DNA of 64,000 nucleotides from Anthostomella pinea (taxonomy: Eukaryota; Ascomycota; Sordariomycetes; Xylariales; Xylariaceae), in contig CAUWAG010000020.1 in the NCBI GenBank assembly GCA_963556695.1, forward strand, positions 6,262,001 to 6,326,000. Reading direction: 5' to 3'. The notes beneath the pieces were generated by a model. It did not search any database, was not told the DNA's origin, and saw nothing but the letters and a program-made list of their open reading frames with translations. Of this stretch, positions 10,314-21,531 are shown piece after piece. Both the position numbers and the translations under genes were made by a program. Every line of letters begins with the position of its first letter. Positions within the stretch are counted from its first letter, which is position 1.

Positions 10314-10582
10314 AACTCCCCGGGAATAGACACCCTCACAGTACGGATTCTGAAAGCTTGCTGGCCAGTCATTGGGGAGCATATCAGAGCCCTTTTCCAG
10401 ACCTGTCTGCAGATTGGACACCACCCTAAACCATTCAAAGTAGCTGAGGTAGTGATGATCCCAAAGCCAGGCAAGAAAGACTACTCCAACCCCAGGGCCT
10501 ACAGACCAATATCGCTATTATCATGTCTTGGCAAAGGCCTAGAACGACTCATTGCAAAAAGAATTGCCTGGTTTGTTATCAA

Positions 10583-10583
<1 letters not shown>

Positions 10584-10644
<61 letters not shown>
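10584..10644. repeat. (CTA)n microsatellite, about 20 units
   Basis: Perfect trinucleotide run at the point where the LINE sequence stops and unrelated sequence begins. It creates artificial poly-Leu, poly-Thr and poly-Tyr frames that should not be read as protein. Confidence 0.95.
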
Positions 10645-10799
10645 CGCGGTAAGCACCCGCCACTCGCAAAGGATAACAACGACCAGTGGGGTGCCATGCT
10701 TGCTGCCTGGACGGACATGCAGGACGCCGTCGACCTCAGCAGCCTGCCCAAGCTCAAGGGAAGGGCTCAGCTGGCGCGCTGAGAAGCAAGGTCGCGTTG

Positions 10800-11280
10800 A
10801 TGTACAAAAGGCCAGGGCTATGGGAGGCAAGTTGCTGCATAACTTGTGGCCTGATATTGTGGATGCTGCCTTTTATCTATATAACCGCACTCCTCGCGCC
10901 ATTTCGAAGTGGAAGTCGCCATACGAATGTTTCTACAACCAGCTGGCAGAGAAAGATGGCCTCGTAGGACCACGATCACCACAACTAGCCCATCAGCGAG
11001 CGTTTGGCTGCAAGGCGTATGCTCTGAAGAAAGGCAGGAGAGTCAAAAAGCGAGGAAAACCTGGCAAATTGTGGAAGTTGGCTCCTCGAGCATATGTTGG
11101 CTACCTTGTAGGATACGATTCTACGAACATCTACCGTATCTGGGTACCACAACTCGGAGAGGTTATTCGAACCAGGGATGTAACCTTTGACGAAAGTACG
11201 TTCTTTCAAGGCAAAAAGGAAGCAGCAGATGATGAGGCGATCGCTAATTTAGAAGATTTGGTACAGGAGATTCGAATGTC
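10800..11280 (+). pseudogene. Ty1/copia integrase fragment
   Basis: The frame shows the copia integrase C-terminal region: ATYLYNRTP-like (AAFYLYNRTPRAISKWKSP), then FGCKAYA, YVGYLVGYDS, YRIWVP and the end RDVTFDES. There is no protease, reverse transcriptase or LTR around it. The left boundary follows unassigned sequence (10645-10800) and the right end is cut by an inverted SINE fragment. It is a short relic. Confidence 0.75.
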
Positions 11281-11292
11281 TGACGCCGAGGT

Positions 11293-11400
11293 TGTTTTGT
11301 TTGTTTGTTTGTTTGTTTGTTTTGTATTTAACGTGGGGGGTAGCTCCTCAGTAGTGCAAACCACGCCTCCCAGAGCCTCTGCATCGCAGGGTTGTGGAGG
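11293..11400 (-). mobile_element. SINE 3' fragment (5' truncated, minus strand)
   Basis: The sequence is the reverse complement of the last ~110 bp of the SINE at 9731-10298, with the tail appearing as (gttt)n on the plus strand, followed by the conserved block ending in tgggaggcgtgg. It interrupts the copia relic. 5' truncation is usual for LINE-mobilised copies. Confidence 0.8.
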
Positions 11401-11479
11401 TCTCAAGATAATAAGTACAGTCAGTCCCGCTCACGGGCCCATCCCCGTTGTTGCGGCGGTATGACCTTAGGGTCACCCA

Positions 11480-12059
11480 TCTGGTCCTTCAAGAAAAGCT
11501 ATCTATCAGGGACAGATTGTTGAAAAGAACTTGCTCTTCTCCACGAATTTTGCCCATTCTGTGCTCCTCTCCCCTAAGTATTGTAAACAAGCTGCCCTAG
11601 GTGAGTACCTAGGCAGCAGCCGATTTTTCCCCAGCCTCTTACAAAAGAAAATATGTTGTGGTGTTTTCTTCTCACCACAACTGCAGTGGTTATTCGAGTC
11701 TGTATGCCCAAAGCGTTCATGGTATCTGGCAAAGTCGCCATGTCCAGATCTGGCCGCTAGAAGTCTGTGTAAAGTACTCCTCTTAAAAGATATCAGGTCT
11801 CTTTCAGTTACTGCGTGTGAGTATACTTCTTGATACCTAGATTCTGATTGGTCTTTTCACCATTGGTTGAACTCCTTTCTGTCCTTTCTTTTGAGATCTC
11901 TCTTGACCCAAGAGATTGTAGGAAGGCTTGTTGTGTCTGTTTCCAGCATGGCATCCTCTTTTGCTAGTGTGTCGGCAGCTTCATTGCCATCAATATCTCT
12001 ATGTCCAGGAATCCACTTGACGGTCACTCCAGGAGTGTGTGCTGTGTCAAGTTCTTGAA
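11480..12059 (-). pseudogene. LINE ORF2 C-terminal relic: RNase H and terminal Cys/His motif
   Basis: The minus strand encodes an RNase H end (VKWIPGHRDIDGNEAADTLAK) and, after an in-frame TGA near 11865, the typical LINE tail with HRLLAARSGHGDFARYHERF and a C-CG-KTPQHIFFC zinc-knuckle-like motif. The family usually places these after the reverse transcriptase, which is missing here. The stop and missing domains make it a relic. It borders an endonuclease fragment of a different LINE at 12060. Confidence 0.75.
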
Positions 12060-12306
12060 ATCGTAGCTTGGCCTGGAATGCCAGTGAAGTACATCCTGCT
12101 ATCAGTAAGCCACGATGCCACGTCAGCCCCCCGGTCTCTGCCTTCTGCCCCTGGCTCGAACACTGGATGGCGTATATTGAGGTCGCCCCCTATAAATAGG
12201 TTAGGCGACGGCTGTAAGCTGATAAGGTAATCGATCATCTCATCGGTGCACGGTTCTCTATAGATGTTGAGAAACGAATACCCGTTTACGTCAACCCATA
12301 TTGCGT
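12060..12306 (-). pseudogene. Endonuclease fragment of another LINE
   Basis: The minus-strand frame contains IWVDVNGYSFLNIYREP, then LFIGGDLNIRHPVFEPG, the AGDFN-type catalytic block of an EEP endonuclease. The sequence differs from the endonuclease of the LINEs at 1-1 kb and 8.8 kb, so it is a second LINE family. It is cut on the right by the SINE at 12312 and on the left by the RNase H relic. Confidence 0.7.
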
Positions 12307-12311
12307 CCCTC

Positions 12312-12828
12312 GTTGTGGAGACAAGCTGCTTGGCTATCGGGCTCTGCGATAATGGGGCCTCTCCACTGTCGTGTGCTGATGGGTCAGAAGGGGGCCATAG
12401 CAGGATTCGAACCCACTTGTTCTCGTCGCCCGATAGCCAAGCAGCTTGTCTCCACAACACCCATTCCTGCAAGGTTTTTCCCCTTGTGGTTTCCCTCGCC
12501 AGCAGATAACAAACACCTAATTCACCCACCGATGCGACATATATCGAACGGCTACTGGAACGATGTGTACACCAGAGGACCGAGGTCCACTGGGTCGCTT
12601 TGTCACTGGACAGGAGGTTTTTGTGACAGAATCGTGCTTGGGTATTGACTAAAACCATCTGGACACTCCATATTGGTACCGCTATAGCGAGGATAGGTTC
12701 GTGCGCAGATCTGAATGTATCTCGACTGACACCTCTACAACCTTGCGATACAATGGCTCTGGGAGGCGTGGTTTGCCCTGCTGAGGGACTGCACCCACGA
12801 TAAATACAATCAATCAATCAATCAATCA
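12312..12828 (+). mobile_element. SINE copy with inverted 5' part (twin-priming type)
   Basis: 12431 to about 12828 matches the 3' two thirds of the SINE at 9731-10298 in plus orientation and ends in an (atca)n tail. 12312-12430 is the 5' part of the same SINE, including the B box, in minus orientation. The junction leaves a perfect 30-bp inverted repeat (12312-12341 and 12429-12458). This is the structure expected when two cDNA strands are primed at one nick during target-primed reverse transcription. Confidence 0.85.
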
Positions 12829-13784
12829 CATCAAATAATTTGTATTCCTACCTACCGAATTGACCTTGAAGGGTGGTTTCCAAGATCACTAAGCAACGGC
12901 GCAAGACGGTGGTCATTGTCAAATATAAGCACTGACTTGATGTCAGTGTCAATCCCTTTTGCCTAGCGGCTGCATCTGACAGTCATCGATCAGGGAAGGG
13001 CGGGGCTCGGGGCGAACCGCGACCAAGGCGCAGCGTGGGGGAGCAGAGGAGCAAACTACGTTAAAGAAAGGTTTGGCTAACCTAATGAAGGAGGGCGCAC
13101 TAGAAGAGGTCGTCCAGATAGTCCAGAAGAGGTCTCAGGAGCCAAGGGATATGCGCCCTATCAGGTTAGTCAAGGCGGTGAAGGTCATGACATACAACTG
13201 CAGCAAACCGCGGCAGCGCCGTAACGAATCCAGAACTAGACCGTAGCGTGTGGGATTTCATCCCCTGCTGGATTTTACCACACGGAGATAGATCGTAGGA
13301 GGTCTGCATGCCGGACGACTCTCTGAGATGTCCATACGGCGGGTCAGCGTATGAGTAATAATAATATATATCTTGTTCGCTTCTTACTTACGTTATATAT
13401 ATAAATTAATGATTTATCTAAAAAGTTATTTAAAAAATATATTACTCAATATTGAAATAAAATTAAAAAAAATTTATAACATCTCTCCTGCCAAAACTTA
13501 ACTGGGAGAAATAGTCTTACAGACCAAGCTAATATATACACAGTGATGATAGCAAGTCGGGCACCGGTCGAAAGACTTCCATGATTCCGCCAAGCTGAGT
13601 CTTAAATATTCTCAGCCATCCTTCGTGGTCAACTGCAAGAACGACCTCATGCCATTCCGAATCTTGCTGTAGTGCCCGCGCGACATGTTTGGCGTCTACA
13701 ACAGCCCTGGATCTTGGCTGACAACGGCCTCGGAAGTGAAACGACTTGAGCTGGCAAATGGGCAGCAGCGTCTTTTGTCGTAAG
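12829..13784. other. No gene; AT-rich relic DNA
   Basis: 13357-13490 is strongly AT-rich with long A and T runs, typical of old mutated repeats. 12990-13340 resembles a repeat of unknown type. No supported frame. Confidence 0.5.
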
Positions 13785-14829
13785 TTAGGAACACCCTGGG
13801 ATTAAAGTCGAAAGACTTACTAATTCTTGACTTCGTTTATACCGTCCAGTAGTATGTGAACTATCTGTTAGGTTGATAGGTAGTCCCAAATGCTGCAAAG
13901 CAGGACATTTCCTTACAATGGCTTGGAGATCCTTTACTGTGTAACGGTAGCTCGATTTGAGGTCCAATGAACATTTTCGTGACTCTACAACCAGGAGCTG
14001 AAGACTTCTTGCATGCCACAATGCCGCACCCAGGGGGAATGGAGCGGATGCCTTATGCAGAAGTATAACTAGTTCTCTTAAGATTCTGTGTTCAGCCAAT
14101 CGTGCCAGCAGCCTGATGAGCATAGGCCTTATCTCATCTGGTGCTGTGATCCGGAGCGACACTAATCTCTTTGGACTATTGTAGATTAGCTGTTTAAGAA
14201 ACCCTGAAAGGCCGGAACAGTTCTAACTCTTTGAGGTTTCTTGTATCTAAAGATTGTATCAAGTTTATATTCGCGTTTTCTAGGGACAACCTCTTTAATA
14301 TTTGAAAGCCGAATTGAATGGTTTGAGGAACGGCCGACGTGAAACAAAGCTTTAACGAGATTAATCTCTTGCAGTTAATAGTTTGCCACCTGATCCATTG
14401 CATCTCTTGGATGAGCTTTACATTCGTATACGTGAGTGTCTTTAGGTGAGGGAACGTCTGGTTTCTTTGCACATCAGGGAAGTTGGACGAGAACTCCTGT
14501 ACATAATTATCTCCCAAGCCACGGAAGATAGCAGACACAATACGCTGCACCAAGGCCGCGTGGCCATACATCCATGCATATGGGTTAAGTTCGTTGTAGT
14601 GAACAACTCGTACATTAGAAACCAAGTCTGGTCGTAGGATGAGTAGACTGATTAATGCTTCGCTCTGAAGGTTGAAAGATCCCGCCTTTGCAGTTAACCG
14701 GAGTTCGCGATAAAGATATTGGGTAGAAATAATATTAAAGCGTTCATTGCATTGGCTGAATGCAGCAAGATCTTTAGGTGGCAACAAGAGACATATAGAT
14801 GCCCAAACTTCCGCAGGGATATAATCCAT
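13785..14829 (-). pseudogene. F-box protein gene with a frameshift
   Basis: The frame begins at the ATG at 14829 with an F-box (IPAEVWASICLLLPPKDLAAFSQC), the Skp1-binding motif of SCF ubiquitin ligases, followed by leucine-rich helical sequence. It stops at 14194, and a second frame continues directly (GFLKQLIYNSPKRLVSLRI) to 13785, with LRR-like content. A one-base shift near 14200 joins them; the intervening sequence is too short to be an intron (a 13-nt GT...AG). Either a recent pseudogene or a sequencing error. About 345 residues if intact. Part of the ordinary genome, flanked by AT-rich DNA. Confidence 0.65.
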
Positions 14830-15609
14830 GTTGAACGCTGATATGGAAACAGGACAGGCCACCACGTGTCATTTATGTACCCATATTTCTAACAAAGCAA
14901 ACTAAACGCTCCAACTTATATATATAATTTCTTATAAATTAAGGAAGTTTATTCAATATTTTACCTAATCGCTACGCTGCATCTCGGTCACGGCCACAGC
15001 CATGCCTGCTTGGGACACATAACTTTATCAAGTCATTCATCTCTGTCCACCTGTTCTGGCCTCAGGCCAACCATGGTGCACAGACCACCGTTGCCCTGCT
15101 CCCCAGATATGTAGCTAGCAAGCCGAGACAGACCTCAAACATCTCTAATACAAGATTGTCCGTGCTCTGCAATCACGCAACAATAGTACGCCCTAGCCGT
15201 AAGGTTCCCGGGGCAGCTACAGCCGCAGATAATTACTAACTACCTGGAGATCAGCCGGTTCTGGAACGAGTATATAAGGGCCGAGAGGAAGGGTAAAGGC
15301 GTTCGGCTATTTGGACGTAGCCACCCCAGTCATCCGCCTAGTATTCTACTTTAGAGGGAAGTATCTCCTCTAGAGATGTGTCTGAGCAGGATCCTAGCAA
15401 ACAGTGAACAGCTTGCGCGAGCGACACAAACTACAAAAGTGTCGGGAATCCTGTATCGGTGCGGAATAGGGGCAGATTCCCTTCTTGCTTGCTTGTTCCA
15501 TCCATTGGTCAGGGGGCATGATCTGGTACTAAATACACACTTAAACCACAAAGACAAGCCTATCCTTACAGCATCCTATCAAAGCTCCTTCACCCACCTG
15601 CTTCCACGC
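14830..15609. other. Intergenic, no gene seen
   Basis: AT-rich near 14900-14960. Short frames only. Confidence 0.5.
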
Positions 15610-16420
15610 ACACTTCATCCAGAAGGCGCATTTCCAACGCATGAAGAGGCGGGTCAAAATCGCCTACGCACAGGACGAGCCTCTTGACAAAATTTCGAAG
15701 CAGGAGATTGTCACGCTGAACGGTAGGCCGATGTTTGGGTTTCAGGCAACCACAGAGAGAAGCTAGAAAGCCATCCCGAACTTGTCGGGATTGCGCCAAC
15801 GATCCTGAGCGAAATTCACGGCGACCTCAATATCCAAAACGTACTCACTCGGCTGGACCCCGATGATGATGAGGATATTGCGCTTATCGACCCTCGCGGT
15901 GTCCCACTTCTTGGCAACGACTCCAACAAGGTGTTTGAGCGCGGCGACTATTGCTACGATATCTCCAAACTGCCATTCTCCCTGGGTGGCTTTTCGGAGA
16001 TCAGAAAGCAGCTTATTGACTATACTGTCGACGGCGATTCCCACTCACTCAAGATACAGCAGCACCCGGGCTCAGACACTATGGACGGTGCCGCTCACCT
16101 GCTCATCCCGAAGCTTGCAGTTAATAAGGTGATGAAGCAGATTGAAAATGTCGAACACGACGGTGTTCGATCCTTTGAGCTACGGGTGAAGGTTGGGAAA
16201 TCGGCGCACTTTGTTGCGGATTGCGCTTGCGCCCTTGGAAGGGACACACCCTGGGAGATTGTTCCTCTCTTCCTTCTAGGACTACAGAAGCTGAACGGCA
16301 TTATCGACCTGTTGGAAGGCGGTGCTCTTCTGGGGTATCAGCCAGCGGCGAGCAACTCCACAAGGCTACCAGCGCCTTCAGCTTGGCTCCAGGACGAGCC
16401 ACAAGATAGTTTGATCTCGG
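15610..16420 (+). pseudogene. Phosphotransferase (APH/choline-kinase-like fold) relic
   Basis: The plus strand encodes EIHGDLNIQNVL followed about 15 residues later by ALIDPRG, the catalytic loop and DFG-equivalent of APH-type kinases (near 15817-15900), then YCYDISKLPFS, a typical next block. An upstream segment (from about 15630, ISKQEIVTLNGRPMFGF) is in a different frame; the switch lies near 15765. Downstream the reading frame loses protein-like character at about 16400. The frame change suggests a pseudogene. Substrate cannot be inferred. Confidence 0.55.
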
Positions 16421-16435
16421 CTGCACCCCGTATCC

Positions 16436-16700
16436 TTGTCATGTGCATGGTGCCGTGGGGGTTTCAAGACGTCTCTGGCGAAGAACGCCGCTGCCCGAGC
16501 CATGGCGTTCAGCCTGTCATTCGCTTATGGCGGACAACGTGTTCCAGACATTGCCATGTTCGCGGCCGACATGGGCGTGTCCGCCTCCGCAATCCCGTCT
16601 GACCACCCCGATGCGTCCCACTTCGTCCTGGCGCCGGAGCTCGGTCTCGGAACAGCCCCATATGACCTCGTACTATGTGACGGTAGGGTGCACGCACGTG
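16436..16700 (+). pseudogene. FtsJ-like methyltransferase relic
   Basis: The fragment shows MVPWGF (compare MAPGGF, the SAM-binding loop of FtsJ/RrmJ-like proteins), then DIAMFAADMGV, IPSDHPDASHF and YDLVLCDGRV, in the order seen in fungal FtsJ-domain proteins. The SAM loop is degenerate and the first part needs a frame change near 16465. The C-terminal catalytic Lys region is absent. Family assignment is from recalled motif order and is tentative. Confidence 0.4.
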
Positions 16701-16844
16701 CCGTAGTCCTCAATGAATGCATATTTATTCCACCGCTGCCAACATTTTCTACGCGCCTATTGACACCTCGCAATATTCTTTTCCATTCCTCCGTTATCCA
16801 CGCGGTTATTAGCTACTTGGCTACCATGGCGTACCCTGGTTGGT

Positions 16845-18016
16845 TTACTTTCTGACGTAGAATTGTAGCTTGCACAAGTTGCTCAACCGTTCACGGTCTT
16901 CAGGCGAAATTGGAAATGCAAAGTTCTCATATTCTTGCCACATTTGCTTTGTCCGAGGAGAATCTGCGTCTGCCCATGGCTTTCTGAATATTATATTGGT
17001 TAGAAAGGCCAACAAATTTAAAGAGATATCACTCACTCGTTGTCGTTAAAAGCCCCAAACGTAGTACCAATTATCACGGTGGGTCGTGCGATATCGGCGA
17101 TGATTTGTTTGAGTGGCGCTTCGACAAAGGCAGAGAATACCACAGACTCCTCATCGATTTCTGCAAAGCCTCCAGCTCCGAATTGTCCGACGATCGTAAA
17201 TCCATTCTTCTCCAATATTTCTTTCGTTTGCTCCGTGTAGTCGGGATCTTGGGCCATCAACTGGACTTCATTCGCACCGCTCTCGCAACATACTTCTGCC
17301 ATAGTCAAAGCTATTGCATGCTGAATCATGTTGCCTCTCGGAATGTTAGCATCCGATCCCTGATCGCTTGAGTCATGCCGTCTTCTTAGCCATTCTGGAG
17401 GTTCGCGGGACATATCACCCAACCCAAAACATAGAATCTTTGTCACTTTCCTAGAGACAAGAAGTTCTTTAAATCGCAACCTCAATAACTTGCAACTTGC
17501 GCTTGCCTTCCAAAAGAGCCTCTCCTGTCCAAAGATGGAGCTCTGGTTTTCTGTGAGGCCCCGAAAGTTCCGTGCAGTTTGATTGCTCCAGTCTACCAGA
17601 TACGAGCAGTGGTACGTTTCGGGGGAGGTATCTGGTTCTGTCTTCACAAGTCGCCAGTACTCTTGAAACTTTACATATGGCCTCCTAGATTTGTAGATGA
17701 GATTAATGAAATATGAGCCTACCAAGTGTGTGCTTACTTACCAGATTGGCCTCTGTACACCGAACATGGGGTTTTGGATTTGCACCATGTTCCCATCAAT
17801 AGAGAAAACCGTGAACATCTCACGAATCTCGGATTGTGCAAGTTGATGTTCGATATCTTGAAGATGCTTCTTGGACCAAAGTTTATTCCCAGCATCATAC
17901 AAGTCTGCTGCACGTTGGCTACTGCTTCTCCAGTGTGAGCAGCCGTAGTCGAGCAGCAGCGGCAGGCCATGGTTTGCGGGGTTCGCTGCTTCTGGAGAAT
18001 CACTATTTTTTGACAT
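16845..18016 (-). CDS. SRR1-like domain protein (three exons)
   Basis: Exons are 17742-18016, 17037-17684 and 16845-16983 on the minus strand, with introns of 57 and 53 nt (GTAAGT...TAG; GTGAGT...CAG with a CTAAC branch site). The product is 353 residues. The second exon holds the SRR1-like signature: ILCFGLGDMS, QHAIALTMAE, AQDPDYTEQTKEIL, GFTIVGQFGAGGFAEIDEESVVFS. SRR1-like proteins were first linked to the plant circadian/phytochrome pathway; many fungal members are of unknown function. The start was chosen at the ATG in ACCATGTC context. All splice junctions keep frame, so it appears intact. The nearest intact host gene to the cluster on the left. Confidence 0.8.
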
Positions 18017-21000
18017 GGTGTCAGGAAGGTAAAGGAATAAGGGTAAAGTAAGAGGGACTTGGATCAAGGTTGGTCAAGGACGTAGAACACTACGTCTTCC
18101 TCACCTAAGTCTCCCGACTTTAGGTAGTTGCAGTTGACATTGTAAACAATCCCAGATACCAAATTGAGCAACTCTTCAGCAACGTGTTCGGTTCTCAAGG
18201 TCAGAGGTGCCAAGATTCTATCAAGAGAGCCTTACCATATATGGTATAGTGTAGTTCCAAACTCTAGTGGACCGATGTATTTCCGAGCGGGGTGCACTAA
18301 GCTTCCTCCGGTCTATCTAGTCACCTGCCAACGAATAAGTAATGTGAAATCTGCTCTCACAGCACCAGTTGGCCTGTTAAGGTTTACGATCAATGAACCA
18401 CAGAATCATACATAGATTTACATTTCACTCCTTAACAACACCTTCATATAGGCACCTTTGACATTTCAATACATATCAACTATGGCGGAAAAATAAGGAG
18501 AAGTAGACAAGCTCAACGCAAGCTGGACTCCAAGCCAGCTGAAAGAAAGTCGTGACGGTGGAAAACGTCCTGGGATGTCAGCTATAATTTGATCTGCCTA
18601 GAAGATGTCTTTAAAGCATACCAGGTGTGGATAAAGTTATTGATATCTCTTGCCCATCCCCTATCTCATTCCTTCGACTTCTTGGAGCAGTTGCAGCATG
18701 AATAGCATGCACCGCAGTCTGCGTGTACAGCATTCACACTGTTTCGGCAGGTGGCACATTCCAATGCGTCCACAAGACCGATCTCGTCTGTGTGTACTGC
18801 CATAGCTGTTTTCTCTTCTTGTATTCTGGAGTAAGTAGGAGAATCTATGAGATAGCGGGGACCTACCGAAGGGTTCAAGAGAGGTTCAAGAGAGGTTCAA
18901 GACAGGTTCAAGACAGGTTCAAGACAGGTTCAACAAAGCTTCAAGAATCATAGAGAGAAATCCATCTGAAATTTAGAAAAAAAAAAGTCTAGTTTGAGGC
19001 GTCTTTATATAGACATCGCTACCATTCCATGCTTCTTAATCTGTGCTCGCCCAGCCGTGCTAGACGCGTTGTATGCGTGACATGGTGTGCTATTGATATG
19101 CACATACCATGTCTTTCTGGATCAATGTTGACGACTCGGTCTTGCATGCGAGGCATCTGGGAGACTTCCGGACTCCAATCTTCACACGAGTTAGGTTACA
19201 TTGCTCGCATTTGGCGTCCACAGAATCTGTCCATGGCCGCTCCTTGGCAGACAGTGTCGCCTGACTGCGAATGAAATGTTTCCATCCTAAGCATAAGATA
19301 CTACCTATCAATGCAAGCCCTCCAAGTCTAGGACGAGGCACAAAACGCCGGCCAACCAATGGTCATCTAGTGACCATAGACACTGGACATTGATTCTGAG
19401 ATCAATGCAGGTGAGGTTCATAGTCACGGCCCCAAGAAGTCGTGTGACTAGAAAGCCAGAAGCGACAGAACCCTCCCGGTGGGGATACTTGTGATTTTCT
19501 AGCCCCCAAGGACGGGCAGAGCCGGCGATTCTCACCAGTGTATGCAGCTCTCTCATATATTTGACGGAGATGGCAGCCCCCCGAGTGACGCGTCAAGAAG
19601 TCAATTGGTTCGTCTGGAGGTTCTCCCAGTTTGTCGCGAATCCACGTGATTGTTCGAGGACAACATTTGTCCATGTCCTTGTTCTCAGACCGCCGTTTGC
19701 TGAGTTTAGCTATTCTAACTTTTGGTATCACTTCCCTTTTCCTTGTACTCAAGTTCGCGACACAATTGCTATCGAATTCGATGTTAAATGATCAGGCCGC
19801 TGCAGTGTTACTCGAGGGTATCTCAGGACCCCGATGCCCCGAAGGCCAATCAAAGACGCCACGCAGTTCGTACCATGTAACAAGTTCCGGTGTACCAAGC
19901 TGCGCTACTTTGAATTTGTTGCATGCGTTAATTATCAGTGCCAAGGTTGAGGTCTGTCGCTCGCGCGTGCATTAATGGCAGAAACGCTGCACCCCTCACG
20001 ATAGCTGCATGCAGTTCCCACTTGGTTTGGCCTTGTTGGTCTCCTACCCCCACATGTAGTTAATCCTGGCACACCGGCTTCCTGCCTGGCCCATGCACCC
20101 CAGACCTATATCGAATCAAAATTGGCCAGGCCATGGAAAAAGCGACCGTATAAACAAACATCATGCGACGCACACCTTCTTTCTGTCTGTGACTCATAAT
20201 AATACTGTACATGTAACATTTGTCAATCAGCAGAGTAGAATGCCATCCACTGCAATGAAAGGTCGGGTCCCCAGCTATATGGCTCTGCAGGTTGGTGTTT
20301 GGGTCAGAAGGCATGCAGGTATGGACTGCCCACGCCGCAACTTGGTCGGACCTCCTCTCAGCAGCTGTGGAAGCCACAACTGCCTCTTCCTCAATATCAC
20401 CAGGGCCGGGCACTTGGCCCACCTTCTCATTCAAGACCATCACAAGAAGAACGCATGTTCTCTCGTGCTAGGCGCTGATACCTCGTGGTACCGTAGAGAG
20501 GAAGACCAAGAACCCATGTTTCTGGAAATGAGACATCGACCCAGCAACATGTCTCAAGGAATGAAAAGGTTACTTGTGAGATATTTGGAATTCGTGATAT
20601 ATGAGATCTTTAAGTATTGTATACCGACCGGCCCACCACCCCCCCTCTTAGTCAGTTTTTCCAGCAAAGGAGCATTTAACCAGCCGCCTGTCTGTCATCT
20701 CACGCTCTAGCTTCTTAGAAATGTCTCTCTGCTTTCGTTTGTCGGTCTGTCGTTTTTATAACTCGTTGTACCTAAGCCGGTGCTGAGCAGAGAGTAAATT
20801 CACAATCAAGAGTTGCACAGTACCGACCTCTGGCTGATTTCTATATGAGAAATGAAGTATATCGATTTTTACGTCGTGCGGACGGGTGGTTGAGGCTGGC
20901 CGGGATGCAGTTAGCACATTTCGGCTTGGAATGGCCGGTATTAATCTTCCTGGCACTGTATGAGCGCTAAAACGGTAAGGAGTAGGTGGTGTGAGATAGG

Positions 21001-21531
21001 TACTATATTTACGACTTGATTTGGTAGGTCAAAGAGAGAAGGGTGGTACGGTAATACGGCTCTGGGGCCCAACGAAGCGACCCAGGTGAGTCATATCATG
21101 AGCCCGCTGGAGTTGCCGGACGTCGCAGGCTCGGCTTTCCTCACTGGTATTCTGCAAACCTTGAAGAGTGGGACACATCGAAACGGTAAATTTACGCATA
21201 CAGTTTGTAGTACTGGACTAGCTGGAAAGATTGAGCTGGGATGCACCATCGTACAGTAAAAGAAAAGCTCTGAGATGCACCGCGACTTGGATCCTCGCTT
21301 TCCTATAGATCCAAACATGCGAAAGCCCTTGGAATAGCCCACAGACAATATAGTTCTATCTGGGCCAACAATTGGCAACGTACCATTGCAGAGCGTGCCA
21401 GCTCACCCGAATGGAACACAATTCGTTAAAAACAAGAGGGTAACATCAATCACCCCCCTGCGGGCCACCAATCCACCACATCACCCCCCTCCAGATGAAG
21501 CCATCTACAACCACCATAATTACTGAATACA
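18017..21531. other. 3.5 kb without a supported gene
   Basis: Several small Cys-containing frames (18666-18878, 19090-19359 minus) lack ATG starts. Overlapping frames on both strands at 20060-20710 show no domain. A minisatellite lies at 18868-18944. Confidence 0.45.
18868..18944. repeat. Minisatellite of seven 11-bp units
   Basis: Tandem units close to gacaggttcaa, with the outer units slightly diverged. Confidence 0.9.

Larger units (their letters stand above)
8323..10580 (+). mobile_element. Second Tad-like LINE copy, broken and interrupted by a SINE
   Basis: This is an inverted, diverged copy of the LINE at 1-2.4 kb. It starts inside the 3' end of ORF1 (VVSQC, stop near 8400), runs through the endonuclease (AGDFNA near 8840; SDHETL near 9055) and, after a 598-bp interruption at 9716-10313, continues into the reverse transcriptase (SPGIDT, IPKPGK and RPISLLS near 10315-10525). 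It stops at a CTA microsatellite at 10584. In-frame stops occur at 8715-8717 (CGA to TGA compared with copy 1), 9309-9311 (TGG to TGA) and near 9496. It is therefore a pseudo-element. Differences from copy 1 are mostly transitions. Confidence 0.85.

Noticed and set aside
10452..10830. Poly-Leu/Thr/Tyr proteins around 10.5-10.8 kb
   Set aside because: They are readings of the CTA microsatellite in several frames.
15763..16044. Minus-strand 93-aa frame
   Set aside because: Antisense to the phosphotransferase motifs on the plus strand, which give the recognisable family pattern.
18666..19359. Two small Cys-rich minus-strand frames
   Set aside because: Both begin at TTG, have no upstream ATG, and no splice join gives a known zinc-binding pattern.
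20060..20710. Overlapping 127-aa and 205-aa frames on opposite strands
   Set aside because: No recognisable domain in either; neither could be favoured.
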